DNA of 64,000 nt from assembly GCA_902556065.1 (NCBI GenBank), contig CACDUV010000003.1:1-64000 (forward strand), read 5' to 3'. Source of the DNA: an uncultured Pelagibacteraceae bacterium (lineage in GTDB: Bacteria > Pseudomonadota > Alphaproteobacteria > Pelagibacterales > Pelagibacteraceae). The translations under genes were made by a program, and so were the position numbers. Positions 18,601 through 26,155 of the stretch are shown here, one piece after another. The notes beneath the pieces were generated by a model that saw only the letters and a program-made list of their open reading frames with translations, was not told where the DNA came from and did no database searches. The first letter of the stretch is position 1. Each line of letters starts with the position of its first letter.

Positions 18601-20198
18601 TGGATTTTAATAATCTAATTAAATTATCTGACAATGCCATTAAAAATAATAAGTTTATCCAAGCTGTAAAATTTCTTGAAGATGCAATAAAAATAAAACC
18701 AAATTCTTACGATCTGCATTTAAAATTAGGGTTATTGAATCAACATTTGAGTAATTATGAAAAATCAATTCACTACTTTGAAAAAAGTATCACTTTTGAT
18801 CCCAGATCTGTGTCAGCTCATTTCAATCTTGGACTGATTTATTTCAAGTTAAATAATAAAAATTTATCTTTAAAATATTATTTGAAAGCCATTGATCTAG
18901 ATCCAAAAAATTTTTTAGTAAGTTATAATTTGGGTAATTATTATTTCTCTATTGATGATATAGATAATTCTGAAAAATATTATTTAAAATCAATTGAAAT
19001 TGATCACAAACAATTCTATCCCTATAATAATTTATTTCAAATATACGACAGGTCTAATAATTTCATTAAGTTAAAAGAAATAATTAAAAAAATTATTTAT
19101 ATTTTTGGGAGGACACCATCAGTTAAATTTCTAGAAGGAATTTTTGAATTTAGAAAAAAAAATTATAGTAAAACTATTGAAATATTTAGAAACTTAGAAG
19201 TTGATAACAAAGATGTTCAACGCAGTTCCCTCAAAGAAAACATTCTTGCAAAAAGTTATGATTTTGTTGGATCTTATACTCAAGCATTTAAACATTTTTC
19301 TAAGTCAAATTTAATCGTTGAACAATCATTAAAATTAAATTCTAATAAAAATAAATACATTGAATTTATTAACCAAAGATTATCTCTTAATTTTGAAGAT
19401 TTAATTAATTTAGAGTTAGAAAGTGAAGAAATTGATGACCTCAAAGATCCTGTATTCTTAATTGGATTTCCTAGATCCGGTACAACTCTGTTAGATACAA
19501 TTTTAAGAACACATAAATCAATAAAGGTCATAGAGGAAAAATCTCTTGTTGATGAATTAATTAATCATCTAAATAAAAATACTGGTGGGGAACTCTTAAA
19601 ATTAAATACAATAGAAAAAAATTTTATTAGAAAATTAAGAAATTTTTATTTTGAGAGAAGAAAAGCTCTTGTAAGTTATGAAAAAAATACGATTTTTATT
19701 GATAAAATGCCTTTAAATATCTTTTATATTCCAGAATTAAAAAAAATATTTCCAAAGTCAAAGTTCATACTAGCTATAAGAAACCCATGTGATGTAGTAT
19801 TGAGTTGTTTTATGCAACCATTTTTGCCAAATGATGCTATGAACAATTTCTTTAATTTAGAAGATACTGCAGAATTTTATGATTTAGTTATGAAGCTATG
19901 GAAAAAATATTGTGCTACTTTCAATTTAAATCTGCACATTTTAAAATATGAAGAAGTAGTAAACAACTTTGATTATACACTAAAGAGTTTAATAAAATTT
20001 TTAGAAGTAGAATGGTCAGACGATTTAAAAAATTTTTACTTAACAGCAAGCAAAAGAGGTATTATTCAAACACCCAGTTATAATCAAGTAAACATGCCTT
20101 TGTATACAAATTCTATTGGTAGATGGAAAAATTATAGTAAACAGTTTTCTAACGTTGATCCTATATTAAGCAAGTGGATGAAAACTTTTGAATATTGA
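18600..20198 (+). CDS. TPR-repeat sulfotransferase
   Basis: This 532-aa two-domain protein has about five tetratricopeptide repeats in residues 1-170 (blocks such as LHLKLGLLNQHLSNYEKSIHYFEKSI and AHFNLGLIYFKLNNKNLSLKYYLKAI) followed by a sulfotransferase domain. The P-loop LIGFPRSGTT lies near residues 286-295 and the 3'-phosphate site near KFILAIRNPCDVVLSCFMQ. TPR-sulfotransferases are frequent in marine bacteria, and acceptors are mostly unknown. The gene follows another sulfotransferase with a 1-base overlap and lies beside the FkbM/tRNA-Gly patch, which suggests surface-glycan or lipid modification. Confidence 0.88.
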   Translation: MDFNNLIKLSDNAIKNNKFIQAVKFLEDAIKIKPNSYDLHLKLGLLNQHLSNYEKSIHYFEKSITFDPRSVSAHFNLGLIYFKLNNKNLSLKYYLKAIDLDPKNFLVSYNLGNYYFSIDDIDNSEKYYLKSIEIDHKQFYPYNNLFQIYDRSNNFIKLKEIIKKIIYIFGRTPSVKFLEGIFEFRKKNYSKTIEIFRNLEVDNKDVQRSSLKENILAKSYDFVGSYTQAFKHFSKSNLIVEQSLKLNSNKNKYIEFINQRLSLNFEDLINLELESEEIDDLKDPVFLIGFPRSGTTLLDTILRTHKSIKVIEEKSLVDELINHLNKNTGGELLKLNTIEKNFIRKLRNFYFERRKALVSYEKNTIFIDKMPLNIFYIPELKKIFPKSKFILAIRNPCDVVLSCFMQPFLPNDAMNNFFNLEDTAEFYDLVMKLWKKYCATFNLNLHILKYEEVVNNFDYTLKSLIKFLEVEWSDDLKNFYLTASKRGIIQTPSYNQVNMPLYTNSIGRWKNYSKQFSNVDPILSKWMKTFEY

Positions 20199-20280
20199 TT
20201 TTTTTTTAATTTTATAAATACAATAAAAATAGTCTCTTACAAAAAAATTAAATACTCTCTATTTTCAATTAATTTAAGAA

Positions 20281-20327
20281 GTAGTCATAGGTCAGTGGTA
20301 GAGCGTCTTGTTGCCAACCAGATAGTC
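20281..20327 (+). pseudogene. Decayed 5' part of a tRNA-Gly(GCC) gene
   Basis: The stretch aligns without gaps to the first 47 nt of the intact tRNA-Gly at 21459. About 39 of 47 positions match, including the unbroken D-loop/D-stem run TCAGTGGTAGAGCGTCT and the anticodon-loop run GTTGCCAAC. The acceptor 5' strand is mutated, the anticodon stem is broken, and nothing matches after about nt 47, so no T-arm or 3' acceptor exists. It cannot fold as a tRNA. It lies in the only large convergent gap of the window. Confidence 0.8.
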
Positions 20328-20390
20328 CACAATTTCTTTTTATTGCAAAGTCTAGTTAATTTTCAGCATTTATATTTTGGATCCATTATA

Positions 20391-20399
20391 GGATACAGT
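20391..20399 (+). repeat. 9-bp direct repeat, copy 1 (GGATACAGT)
   Basis: GGATACAGT occurs here, just past the 3' end of the FkbM gene, and again at 21377-21385, just before its start, in the same orientation. It could be a relic of an insertion event, but a 9-mer match between two 200-bp gaps could also be chance. Confidence 0.3.
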
Positions 20400-20426
20400 T
20401 GGTTGCAAATATCATGATTAATAATC

Positions 20427-21257
20427 TTAGGTTTTTTTTTTATAAGGATGATAGTCACTGTCTGTAATTTCAAATTTTTTCCAAATTTCGTTAAGTTTTA
20501 TTTTTGTACTACGATGAATGCAAAGCATGTTACATGAAACTATTTTAGGAAAAATATTTTTAGTATTTTTTAAAAAATTGTCTGGATTGTAAAGTGGTGG
20601 TAAATGCCAAAATAATATGTATCCCATATTTTTAATTATTTCTATCAAAGCTTTTGAAGTGTGAATGTCATCATTTTCAAAATAAAGATATGGTTTATAG
20701 TGATCTATTATTTTTTTGGATCCTAAGATAATATTAAGTTCTTGACCTTGCGCATCGCACTTTATTAATTTTATTGATTTTCTCTCTTTAATATTGTCGT
20801 AAAATAACTGGTCTAAAGTTTTTACAGGTACAGTTTCAGCATTATTAAAATTAGAACTAAAAATTCTAGAGTCCCCATAATTACTTGCAATATTTTCATC
20901 AAAAGTATTCATATATGCTTCACCTTCCTTTGATGATATTGCTATTTTTAAGACTTTAACATTTTTTACCTCATTGTTCTTAATATTATCTAAAAGTAGT
21001 TTATGATTTTGATATTGAGGTTCTATAGCGTATACGAAGCCACCATTTGAAACTTGTTTTGCTAATGGAATAGTATGGGTTCCAATATTTGATCCAACTT
21101 CGATCATATTTTCATTGTCAGCTAATAATTGTTTTACTAAACTTACCTCTGCTTCAGACCACTCCCCATATTCTGACAAACTTTTTCCAATATATTGGTC
21201 GTTTGAGTAATAGGAAAAAATTCCATGCTTAAATTTTTGTTTAATTATATTACTCAT
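20427..21257 (-). CDS. FkbM-family SAM-dependent methyltransferase
   Basis: The SAM-binding motif MIEVGSNIGTHTIPLAKQV lies near residue 53, followed by VYAIEPQYQNHKLLLDNIKNN and the FkbM middle block VPVKTLDQLF plus IKLIKCDAQGQELNIILGS. FkbM enzymes O-methylate sugars or polyketides, and in marine bacteria they often sit in surface-polysaccharide regions. Length is 276 aa. The gene is transcribed toward the sulfotransferases and is flanked by a tRNA-Gly relic downstream and the intact tRNA-Gly upstream. The acceptor is unknown. Confidence 0.87.
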   Translation of the reverse strand: MSNIIKQKFKHGIFSYYSNDQYIGKSLSEYGEWSEAEVSLVKQLLADNENMIEVGSNIGTHTIPLAKQVSNGGFVYAIEPQYQNHKLLLDNIKNNEVKNVKVLKIAISSKEGEAYMNTFDENIASNYGDSRIFSSNFNNAETVPVKTLDQLFYDNIKERKSIKLIKCDAQGQELNIILGSKKIIDHYKPYLYFENDDIHTSKALIEIIKNMGYILFWHLPPLYNPDNFLKNTKNIFPKIVSCNMLCIHRSTKIKLNEIWKKFEITDSDYHPYKKKT

Positions 21258-21376
21258 AATTAAAATATATTATATCAAAACCAAATTTTAAAATTATAGT
21301 TAATTTTTTTAGTAAATATTTATTTATAAGTTCTCAAAATTTTTTTAAAATTTAAAAAAAAGCTGGACTCACTGTG

Positions 21377-21385
21377 GGATACAGT
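21377..21385 (+). repeat. 9-bp direct repeat, copy 2 (GGATACAGT)
   Basis: This is the second copy of GGATACAGT (see 20391). Here it is also the right half of a small stem, ACTGT-GGGAT-ACAGT (21371-21385). The 201-bp gap holding it otherwise contains only the FkbM 5' region and the tRNA promoter. Confidence 0.3.
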
Positions 21386-21416
21386 AAGTATTTAATTTAA
21401 TTAATTTTCTTATTGC

Positions 21417-21445
21417 TTGCATTTCTAAAAACCGCTAACTATAAT
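21417..21445 (+). promoter_or_regulatory. Sigma70-type promoter of tRNA-Gly
   Basis: TTGCAT (21417-21422) and a perfect TATAAT (21440-21445) are spaced by 17 bp. The tRNA 5' end lies at 21459, 13 nt past the -10 box, so a leader of about 6-7 nt is expected for RNase P to remove. The relic copy at 20281 has no comparable promoter. Confidence 0.65.
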
Positions 21446-21458
21446 GTTTTTTAAACAA

Positions 21459-21533
21459 GCGGGCATAGCTCAGTGGTAGAGCGTCTCGTTGCCAACGAGA
21501 AGGTCGAGGGTTCGACCCCCTTTGCCCGCTCCA
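21459..21533 (+). tRNA. tRNA-Gly (anticodon GCC)
   Basis: The 75-nt gene has a 7-bp acceptor stem (GCGGGCA with TGCCCGC), discriminator T and an encoded CCA. It also has a D-arm with GCTCAGTGGTAGAGC, an anticodon stem CTCGT/ACGAG with GCC in the loop, and a T-arm GAGGGTTCGACCCCC. A strong promoter precedes it, and the phhB ATG follows only 6 nt after CCA, so phhB may be transcribed with it. A ruined partial copy lies 1.2 kb upstream. Confidence 0.96.
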
Positions 21534-21539
21534 AATTTT

Positions 21540-21887
21540 ATGAGTGACGATTTATTAAATAAAAAATGTTTACCTTGTGAAGGAGGAGTTATTCCTTTTA
21601 ATATATCTGAAATTCATAAATATCAAAAAAAAGTTGATGGTTGGGATATTACAGAGGATAAAGATAAAGTTTTCTTTCTATCTAAAAAATTTAAATTTGA
21701 AGATTTTATAAAAAGTCAAAATTTTGTTAATGAGGTTGGTAAAATTTCCGAAGAAGAGGGTCATCATCCAGATATAAGTTTTGGTTGGGGTTATGCAGAA
21801 ATTAAAATTACTACTCATGCTATCAAAGGTCTCTCAGAAAATGATTTTATTTTAGCTGCTAAGATAGATAAGGCTGCTAATGCCTAA
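21540..21887 (+). CDS. phhB: Pterin-4a-carbinolamine dehydratase
   Basis: It dehydrates 4a-hydroxytetrahydrobiopterin, recycling the pterin cofactor of aromatic amino acid hydroxylases. GWDITEDKDKVFFLSKKFKFEDFIKSQNFVNEVGKISEEEGHHPDISFGWGYAEIKITTHA holds the family's HHPD motif and downstream His. The track starts in frame inside the tRNA (21489); the ATG at 21540 gives MSDDLLNKKCLPCEG and 115 aa, the normal form. It follows tRNA-Gly by 6 nt, and its end overlaps convergent purH by 11 bp. No phenylalanine hydroxylase is in the window. Confidence 0.92.
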   Translation: MSDDLLNKKCLPCEGGVIPFNISEIHKYQKKVDGWDITEDKDKVFFLSKKFKFEDFIKSQNFVNEVGKISEEEGHHPDISFGWGYAEIKITTHAIKGLSENDFILAAKIDKAANA

Positions 21888-23412
21888 AATGTCTTGTCTT
21901 AGAAAAGACTAGAATAGTATCTGTATCGTTTGCAAATTTAATAATTTCTTTGTCTCTAACAGATCCAGAAGGTTGAATTACAGCCTGAACTCCTGATTGA
22001 ACTAATTTTTCAATCCCATCTACAAAAGGAAAGAAAGCGTCTGATGCTGCAACCAAATTATTTCCAAATAAATTAAATTTTCTCATTTTATTAATTGCTA
22101 TTTCACAGCTGTCCAATCTACTTGGTTGACCTGATCCAATACCAACAATCGCATCATCTTTTGCAAGAACAATTGCATTTGATTTTACATATCTACAAAT
22201 ATTGAATGCAAAAATTAGATTTCTTAGCTGCTTCGAATTTGGTTTTCTTTTAGACACAACTTTAAAATCTTTATTTTTAAATATTTTTAAGTCCTCAGAT
22301 TGAACTAAAATTGCTTCATTTGAGGAATTGAATTTTATAATTTCACTAAGTGAATAATTTGTTGCATCAATTACACGTAAATTTTTTTTGTTTTTAAATA
22401 TTTTTAGGGCATTATTATCAAAACCATTAGCTATAATTACTTCTAAAAAAAGTTTATTTAGCTCTATTGCAAGATTTTTCTTTATTTTAAAGTTACAAGA
22501 AACAATTCCTCCAAAAGCACTTACGGGATCACATGCTAATGCAGAATTATAACTATCTACTGGATTAGATTTTACTGAAACACCACATGGGTTTGCATGC
22601 TTTACTATTACAGTACCTTTGTTTTTTGGTAAAGATTTTGAAATAGTTAAGGCAGCAAATATATCGTTGTAGTTGTTATAGCTTAATTGTTTTCCTTGAA
22701 TCTGCTTTAGGTTAGTTGTTAAATTTTTTGAATAGTATCCACTAAATTGATGTGGATTTTCTCCATATCTAAGTTTTTCAATTAAATTTGCAGAAAAAAC
22801 TTTTTTTTCTGGCAAGTGTATATTCACTTTTTTATTAAAATAACTTGAAATTACAGAGTCATAGTAAGCAGTTTCTGTAAAAGCTGTCCTAGATAGTTTC
22901 TCTCTGAATTTTAACGATGTAGTTCCATTATTTTTATTCATCTCATCTATTAACTCTTGATATTGATCTGTAGAAGTAATCACTGTTACATCATTATAAT
23001 TTTTAGCAGCAGACCTAACCATTGTGGGGCCTCCGACATCTATATTTTCAATTATTTTTTTGTGATTATTTGTACTTTCTAAAGTTTTTTCAAATGGATA
23101 AAAATTTACAATTACTAGATCAATATTTTCAAAATTATTTTTCTTTAAATCATTTAAATGTGTTTTATTATTTCTTTTATTTAGGATTCCCGCATGTATT
23201 TTTGGATGTAAGGTTTTAACTCTTCCCTCTAAAATTTCAGGAGAATCTGTAAAATCAGATACTTCTAAACAATTAAATTTTAATTTTTTAATTTCTTTAT
23301 ATGTTCCACCAGAACTAATAATTTTAATGTGATATTTTTTTAAAATTTCTAAAATTGGTTTTAAATTATTTTTATCTGATACAGAAATAAGAGCTGTCTT
23401 TATTTTTTTCAT
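21877..23412 (-). CDS. purH: Bifunctional AICAR transformylase / IMP cyclohydrolase
   Basis: PurH carries out the last two steps of IMP synthesis. The N-terminal cyclohydrolase domain (about 1-195) contains ISSGGTYKEIK, EILEGRVKTLHPKIHAGIL and NIDVGGPTMVRSAAKN. The C-terminal transformylase has the RYGENPHQ block, KHANPCGVSV with the catalytic Lys-His, and SDAFFPFVDGIE near the end. The length of 511 aa is normal. Its start shares a base with the upstream heparinase-like gene, so the leftward run rpe-heparinase-purH is probably one operon, an order common in alphaproteobacteria. Confidence 0.97.
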   Translation of the reverse strand: MKKIKTALISVSDKNNLKPILEILKKYHIKIISSGGTYKEIKKLKFNCLEVSDFTDSPEILEGRVKTLHPKIHAGILNKRNNKTHLNDLKKNNFENIDLVIVNFYPFEKTLESTNNHKKIIENIDVGGPTMVRSAAKNYNDVTVITSTDQYQELIDEMNKNNGTTSLKFREKLSRTAFTETAYYDSVISSYFNKKVNIHLPEKKVFSANLIEKLRYGENPHQFSGYYSKNLTTNLKQIQGKQLSYNNYNDIFAALTISKSLPKNKGTVIVKHANPCGVSVKSNPVDSYNSALACDPVSAFGGIVSCNFKIKKNLAIELNKLFLEVIIANGFDNNALKIFKNKKNLRVIDATNYSLSEIIKFNSSNEAILVQSEDLKIFKNKDFKVVSKRKPNSKQLRNLIFAFNICRYVKSNAIVLAKDDAIVGIGSGQPSRLDSCEIAINKMRKFNLFGNNLVAASDAFFPFVDGIEKLVQSGVQAVIQPSGSVRDKEIIKFANDTDTILVFSKTRHFRH

Positions 23413-25037
23413 TATATTTTAATTATTTCCCATCTGATTATTTGTTCAGTTTCATTATTCATGCCTGAAATATATATATTTTGGTTTTCCTGATACGAAT
23501 TTTTATTACCGAAATATAAACCATTATCAATATTTATATCATAGTTATCGCAACTAAATTGCCAACCTTCATCTTCTAATTGTATTAATATAAACTTACT
23601 ATTTTGTGTTTTCATAACTTTAGAGTCTGGATGAAGGTGAAACCTAATATCAAATTTAATTTGCTTATCAGGATCTTTTCTTACTATTTTATCATGACCA
23701 ATAAATTTAAATTGTTCAGGATAGAATTCTATTTCTCTATGATGATCTAATTTAAACTTTTTGAAGTAACCATTATGACTAGCTGAAATTTTCCAATAAT
23801 TTTTCTCAAAAACTATATTTTTATTTTCAATTTTAAGATCTTTTTGTATTAAAAAATTATTACTAGATTTAATAAAATCACTTGAAGAGTAATCTTCAAT
23901 TGAAAGTGTATTTTGTAAAGCAGTGCTTTTAGATAATTTATTTAGTCTGTTTTTTGTATCTGGATAGTAACCAGAATTTGAAATTAATTTTTTATCATTA
24001 GAAAAAATTTCAAAAGATAGGGCACCTGCTTGATAATCTTTCGTATATATTTTATCTGGATTTGACCCAATATCTGCTGCTAGAATAAATTTTTTATTTT
24101 GTAGTATTGCATATCCTGCTAATTCATTGATTTGATTTTTAAAAGTATATCCAAGTCTTTTTAAATATTGGTCGAATTCGTGATTATTAGATGAATAATT
24201 TCCATTAAAAAAAACATCTTGCTTTATGTTTTGCCATATAAAAGCATAACTGGATCCTAAATAATATATAGTTTCATCAACATATTCTGGAATTGGATTT
24301 TGAGACTCTTTAAACCACTCTCTAATAATTATGAGATATTTAAGATAAAAAACTAAGTTTTGTATGCTTCTTGACCTAGGAAATCCTTGTTTATCAAGAG
24401 ACTGTTTAATTATATTTTTTAATATATTTAAACCGCTGACTAAATAATTTTTTTCATCTTTATACGCTAAACCTGTTAAAATAATTGCAGCACAACCAAT
24501 TAGTTTTTCTTCTATTTCACTTAAATTTTTGATCTCATTCAATAAATGGTTAGTTTGTTTCTGAAGCATGTGATTAAAAAATAATCTATATTCCTCATTA
24601 CTATCCTCATAAGTTAACTGATGATTGGAAAGCCAAGCAATAATTCTTTTTGCAGTAATATTGAATTCCCAGATATTCTCATCAAATTTTTCATTCTTAT
24701 TAATCCAATTGAGAATAATTGATTGCGTGGTTTCTTTAGATGATTTTAAATCTAAACTAAAAAACCAAAAAAAATTGTTTAGTTTTTTAAAGTCCTTGGA
24801 GGAAATATTATTTTTCCACATAGCTTCTGTTGCAAAATCTTCAATTTTATATTTTTTTTTCTGATACCTTATAATTGAAGATAAAAGATGAGGACTTGGT
24901 TTATATTCAAAATTGTTATCAAAGGTTTTTGAAATTCGCTTTTCATAAAAATTTGAATTTTTATATAATTTTTTAAATGAAGATTTTAATTTAAAAAATA
25001 TTCCATTAGAAAGATTTAAGGAATTTTGAGATTGCAT
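23412..25037 (-). CDS. Heparinase II/III-like protein
   Basis: This 541-aa protein matches the alphaproteobacterial heparinase II/III-like family that sits beside purH. The N-terminal half is alpha-helical (FDENIWEFNITAKRIIAWLSNHQLTYE), and the C-terminal half is a beta-rich lyase-like domain (YTKDYQAGALSFEIFSNDKKLISNSGYYPD, DHHREIEFYPEQ, FDIRFHLHPDSK). The blocks DQAGALSFE-like and RFHLHPD are the family hallmarks. No signal peptide is visible, unlike secreted lyases, so the substrate and location are uncertain. It lies 4 bp from rpe. Confidence 0.83.
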   Translation of the reverse strand: MQSQNSLNLSNGIFFKLKSSFKKLYKNSNFYEKRISKTFDNNFEYKPSPHLLSSIIRYQKKKYKIEDFATEAMWKNNISSKDFKKLNNFFWFFSLDLKSSKETTQSIILNWINKNEKFDENIWEFNITAKRIIAWLSNHQLTYEDSNEEYRLFFNHMLQKQTNHLLNEIKNLSEIEEKLIGCAAIILTGLAYKDEKNYLVSGLNILKNIIKQSLDKQGFPRSRSIQNLVFYLKYLIIIREWFKESQNPIPEYVDETIYYLGSSYAFIWQNIKQDVFFNGNYSSNNHEFDQYLKRLGYTFKNQINELAGYAILQNKKFILAADIGSNPDKIYTKDYQAGALSFEIFSNDKKLISNSGYYPDTKNRLNKLSKSTALQNTLSIEDYSSSDFIKSSNNFLIQKDLKIENKNIVFEKNYWKISASHNGYFKKFKLDHHREIEFYPEQFKFIGHDKIVRKDPDKQIKFDIRFHLHPDSKVMKTQNSKFILIQLEDEGWQFSCDNYDINIDNGLYFGNKNSYQENQNIYISGMNNETEQIIRWEIIKI

Positions 25038-25041
25038 TAAC

Positions 25042-25701
25042 TTATTTTGTTTTTAATAAATTAATATTCTTTTTAATATCTCCGTCATTGCTTTTAAAAA
25101 CTGTTGTACCAGATACAAGAATATTAGCACCAGCTTCAATTGCTATTTTGCAATTATCAAAATTTATCCCACCGTCTATTTCAATATCAAAGTTAAGTTT
25201 TTCTATTTCTCTAATTTTTTTTAATTCTTTAATTTTTTCTAAAACTTCTGGCATGAATTTTTGTCCACCAAATCCAGGATTTACACTCATTATTAAAACT
25301 AAATCAATTTTATTTAATAGATTTTTAATTAAATCTATACTTGTTTCAGGATTGAGGGAAACTCCTACCTTTTTCTTTAGATCTTTTATTTTATTTATTG
25401 AGTCTTCTAAATTATCAGTTGCTTCAGGATGTACAGTAATTATATCTGCTCCCGCATCAGCATAAGCCTCTATATATTTATGCACAGGAGAAATCATTAA
25501 ATGAACATCAAATTTTAATGAGCAATGTTTTCTAAGAGCTTTAATTACTGGAGGACCTATTGTTAAGTTTGGAACAAAGTGGCCATCCATTACATCTACG
25601 TGAATCATATCAGCCCCACCTTCTTCAAGTCTTTTTATTTCTTTACCTAATTGGCTAAAATCAGCTGATAAAATTGACGGAGATATTTGTATATTTTTCA
25701 T
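25042..25701 (-). CDS. rpe: Ribulose-phosphate 3-epimerase
   Basis: It interconverts ribulose-5-phosphate and xylulose-5-phosphate. The barrel motifs are ISPSILSADFSQLGKEIKRLE, MIHVDVMDGHFVPNLTIGPPV (catalytic Asp and metal His), VLIMSVNPGFGGQKFMPEVLEKI, and IEIDGGINFDN with the second catalytic Asp. The length of 219 aa is typical. It is the first gene of the leftward run toward purH. Confidence 0.97.
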   Translation of the reverse strand: MKNIQISPSILSADFSQLGKEIKRLEEGGADMIHVDVMDGHFVPNLTIGPPVIKALRKHCSLKFDVHLMISPVHKYIEAYADAGADIITVHPEATDNLEDSINKIKDLKKKVGVSLNPETSIDLIKNLLNKIDLVLIMSVNPGFGGQKFMPEVLEKIKELKKIREIEKLNFDIEIDGGINFDNCKIAIEAGANILVSGTTVFKSNDGDIKKNINLLKTK

Positions 25702-25729
25702 TGATATCTAGACTTACTAGTACCAATTT

Positions 25730-26086
25730 TTAAAATTTAATTGAATTAAAAAATTGATAAATCTGCCTAGAAATTTCACTTTCAAGAGGAAATGACAACA
25801 TACCCATTACTGAATATCCTAAAATCCAAGGCATCAAATAAAATCTAATCATGAAAAAGAACCAAGCCACATAAAGTGGTACCAATGGTTGAATTATGAA
25901 AGAAGGAGTAACAGGTCTAAAAATTCTTAATAGAGGATTAGTAAATTTTACAAAAGCTTTCATAAAGAAAAATCCAGAGTCTTCTCTTTGAAAGATGTTC
26001 ATTGCTACTCTTCCAACTAAAGTCCACATGATAATTCCAAGAATATAGTCAATTATATAAACTAAAGGATGAAAGTTAGCAGACAT
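25730..26086 (-). CDS. Small integral membrane protein, YggT-like
   Basis: This 118-aa protein has three or four hydrophobic segments. The middle block AFVKFTNPLLRIFRPVTPSF resembles the YggT pattern of an amphipathic helix ending in NPLLRxxRxxxP, and a second hydrophobic half (LVPLYVAWFFFMIRFYLMPWILGYSV) follows. Similarity is by pattern only, and a clearer YggT protein is encoded at 35295. It lies 28 bp upstream of rpe on the same strand and 70 bp downstream of the symporter, with a terminator in between. Function is unknown. Confidence 0.5.
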   Translation of the reverse strand: MSANFHPLVYIIDYILGIIMWTLVGRVAMNIFQREDSGFFFMKAFVKFTNPLLRIFRPVTPSFIIQPLVPLYVAWFFFMIRFYLMPWILGYSVMGMLSFPLESEISRQIYQFFNSIKF

Positions 26087-26120
26087 TAAGGAATTTATAT
26101 TTGATCTTAAAAAGAAATAA

Positions 26121-26144
26121 AAGGGGCGAAATTAATCGCCCCTT
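26121..26144 (-). terminator. Rho-independent terminator of the symporter operon
   Basis: A perfect 9-bp stem (AAGGGGCGA with TCGCCCCTT) closes a 6-nt loop. Read on the minus strand it is followed by TTTATTTCTTTTT. It lies 12 bp past the symporter stop codon and is the clearest intrinsic terminator in the window; its GC-rich stem stands out against the AT-rich background. Confidence 0.85.
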
Positions 26145-26155
26145 AAAAAGATTAT

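Noticed and set aside
21489-21539. N-terminal extension MPTRRSRVRPPLPAP of the phhB ORF
   Set aside because: It is a translation of the 3' half of tRNA-Gly; the family start is the ATG at 21540.
23412-25037. Heparinase-like gene as part of a polysaccharide-degradation locus
   Set aside because: It has no signal peptide and sits in the fixed rpe-purH context seen across alphaproteobacteria, so it is not evidence of a glycan-utilisation island.
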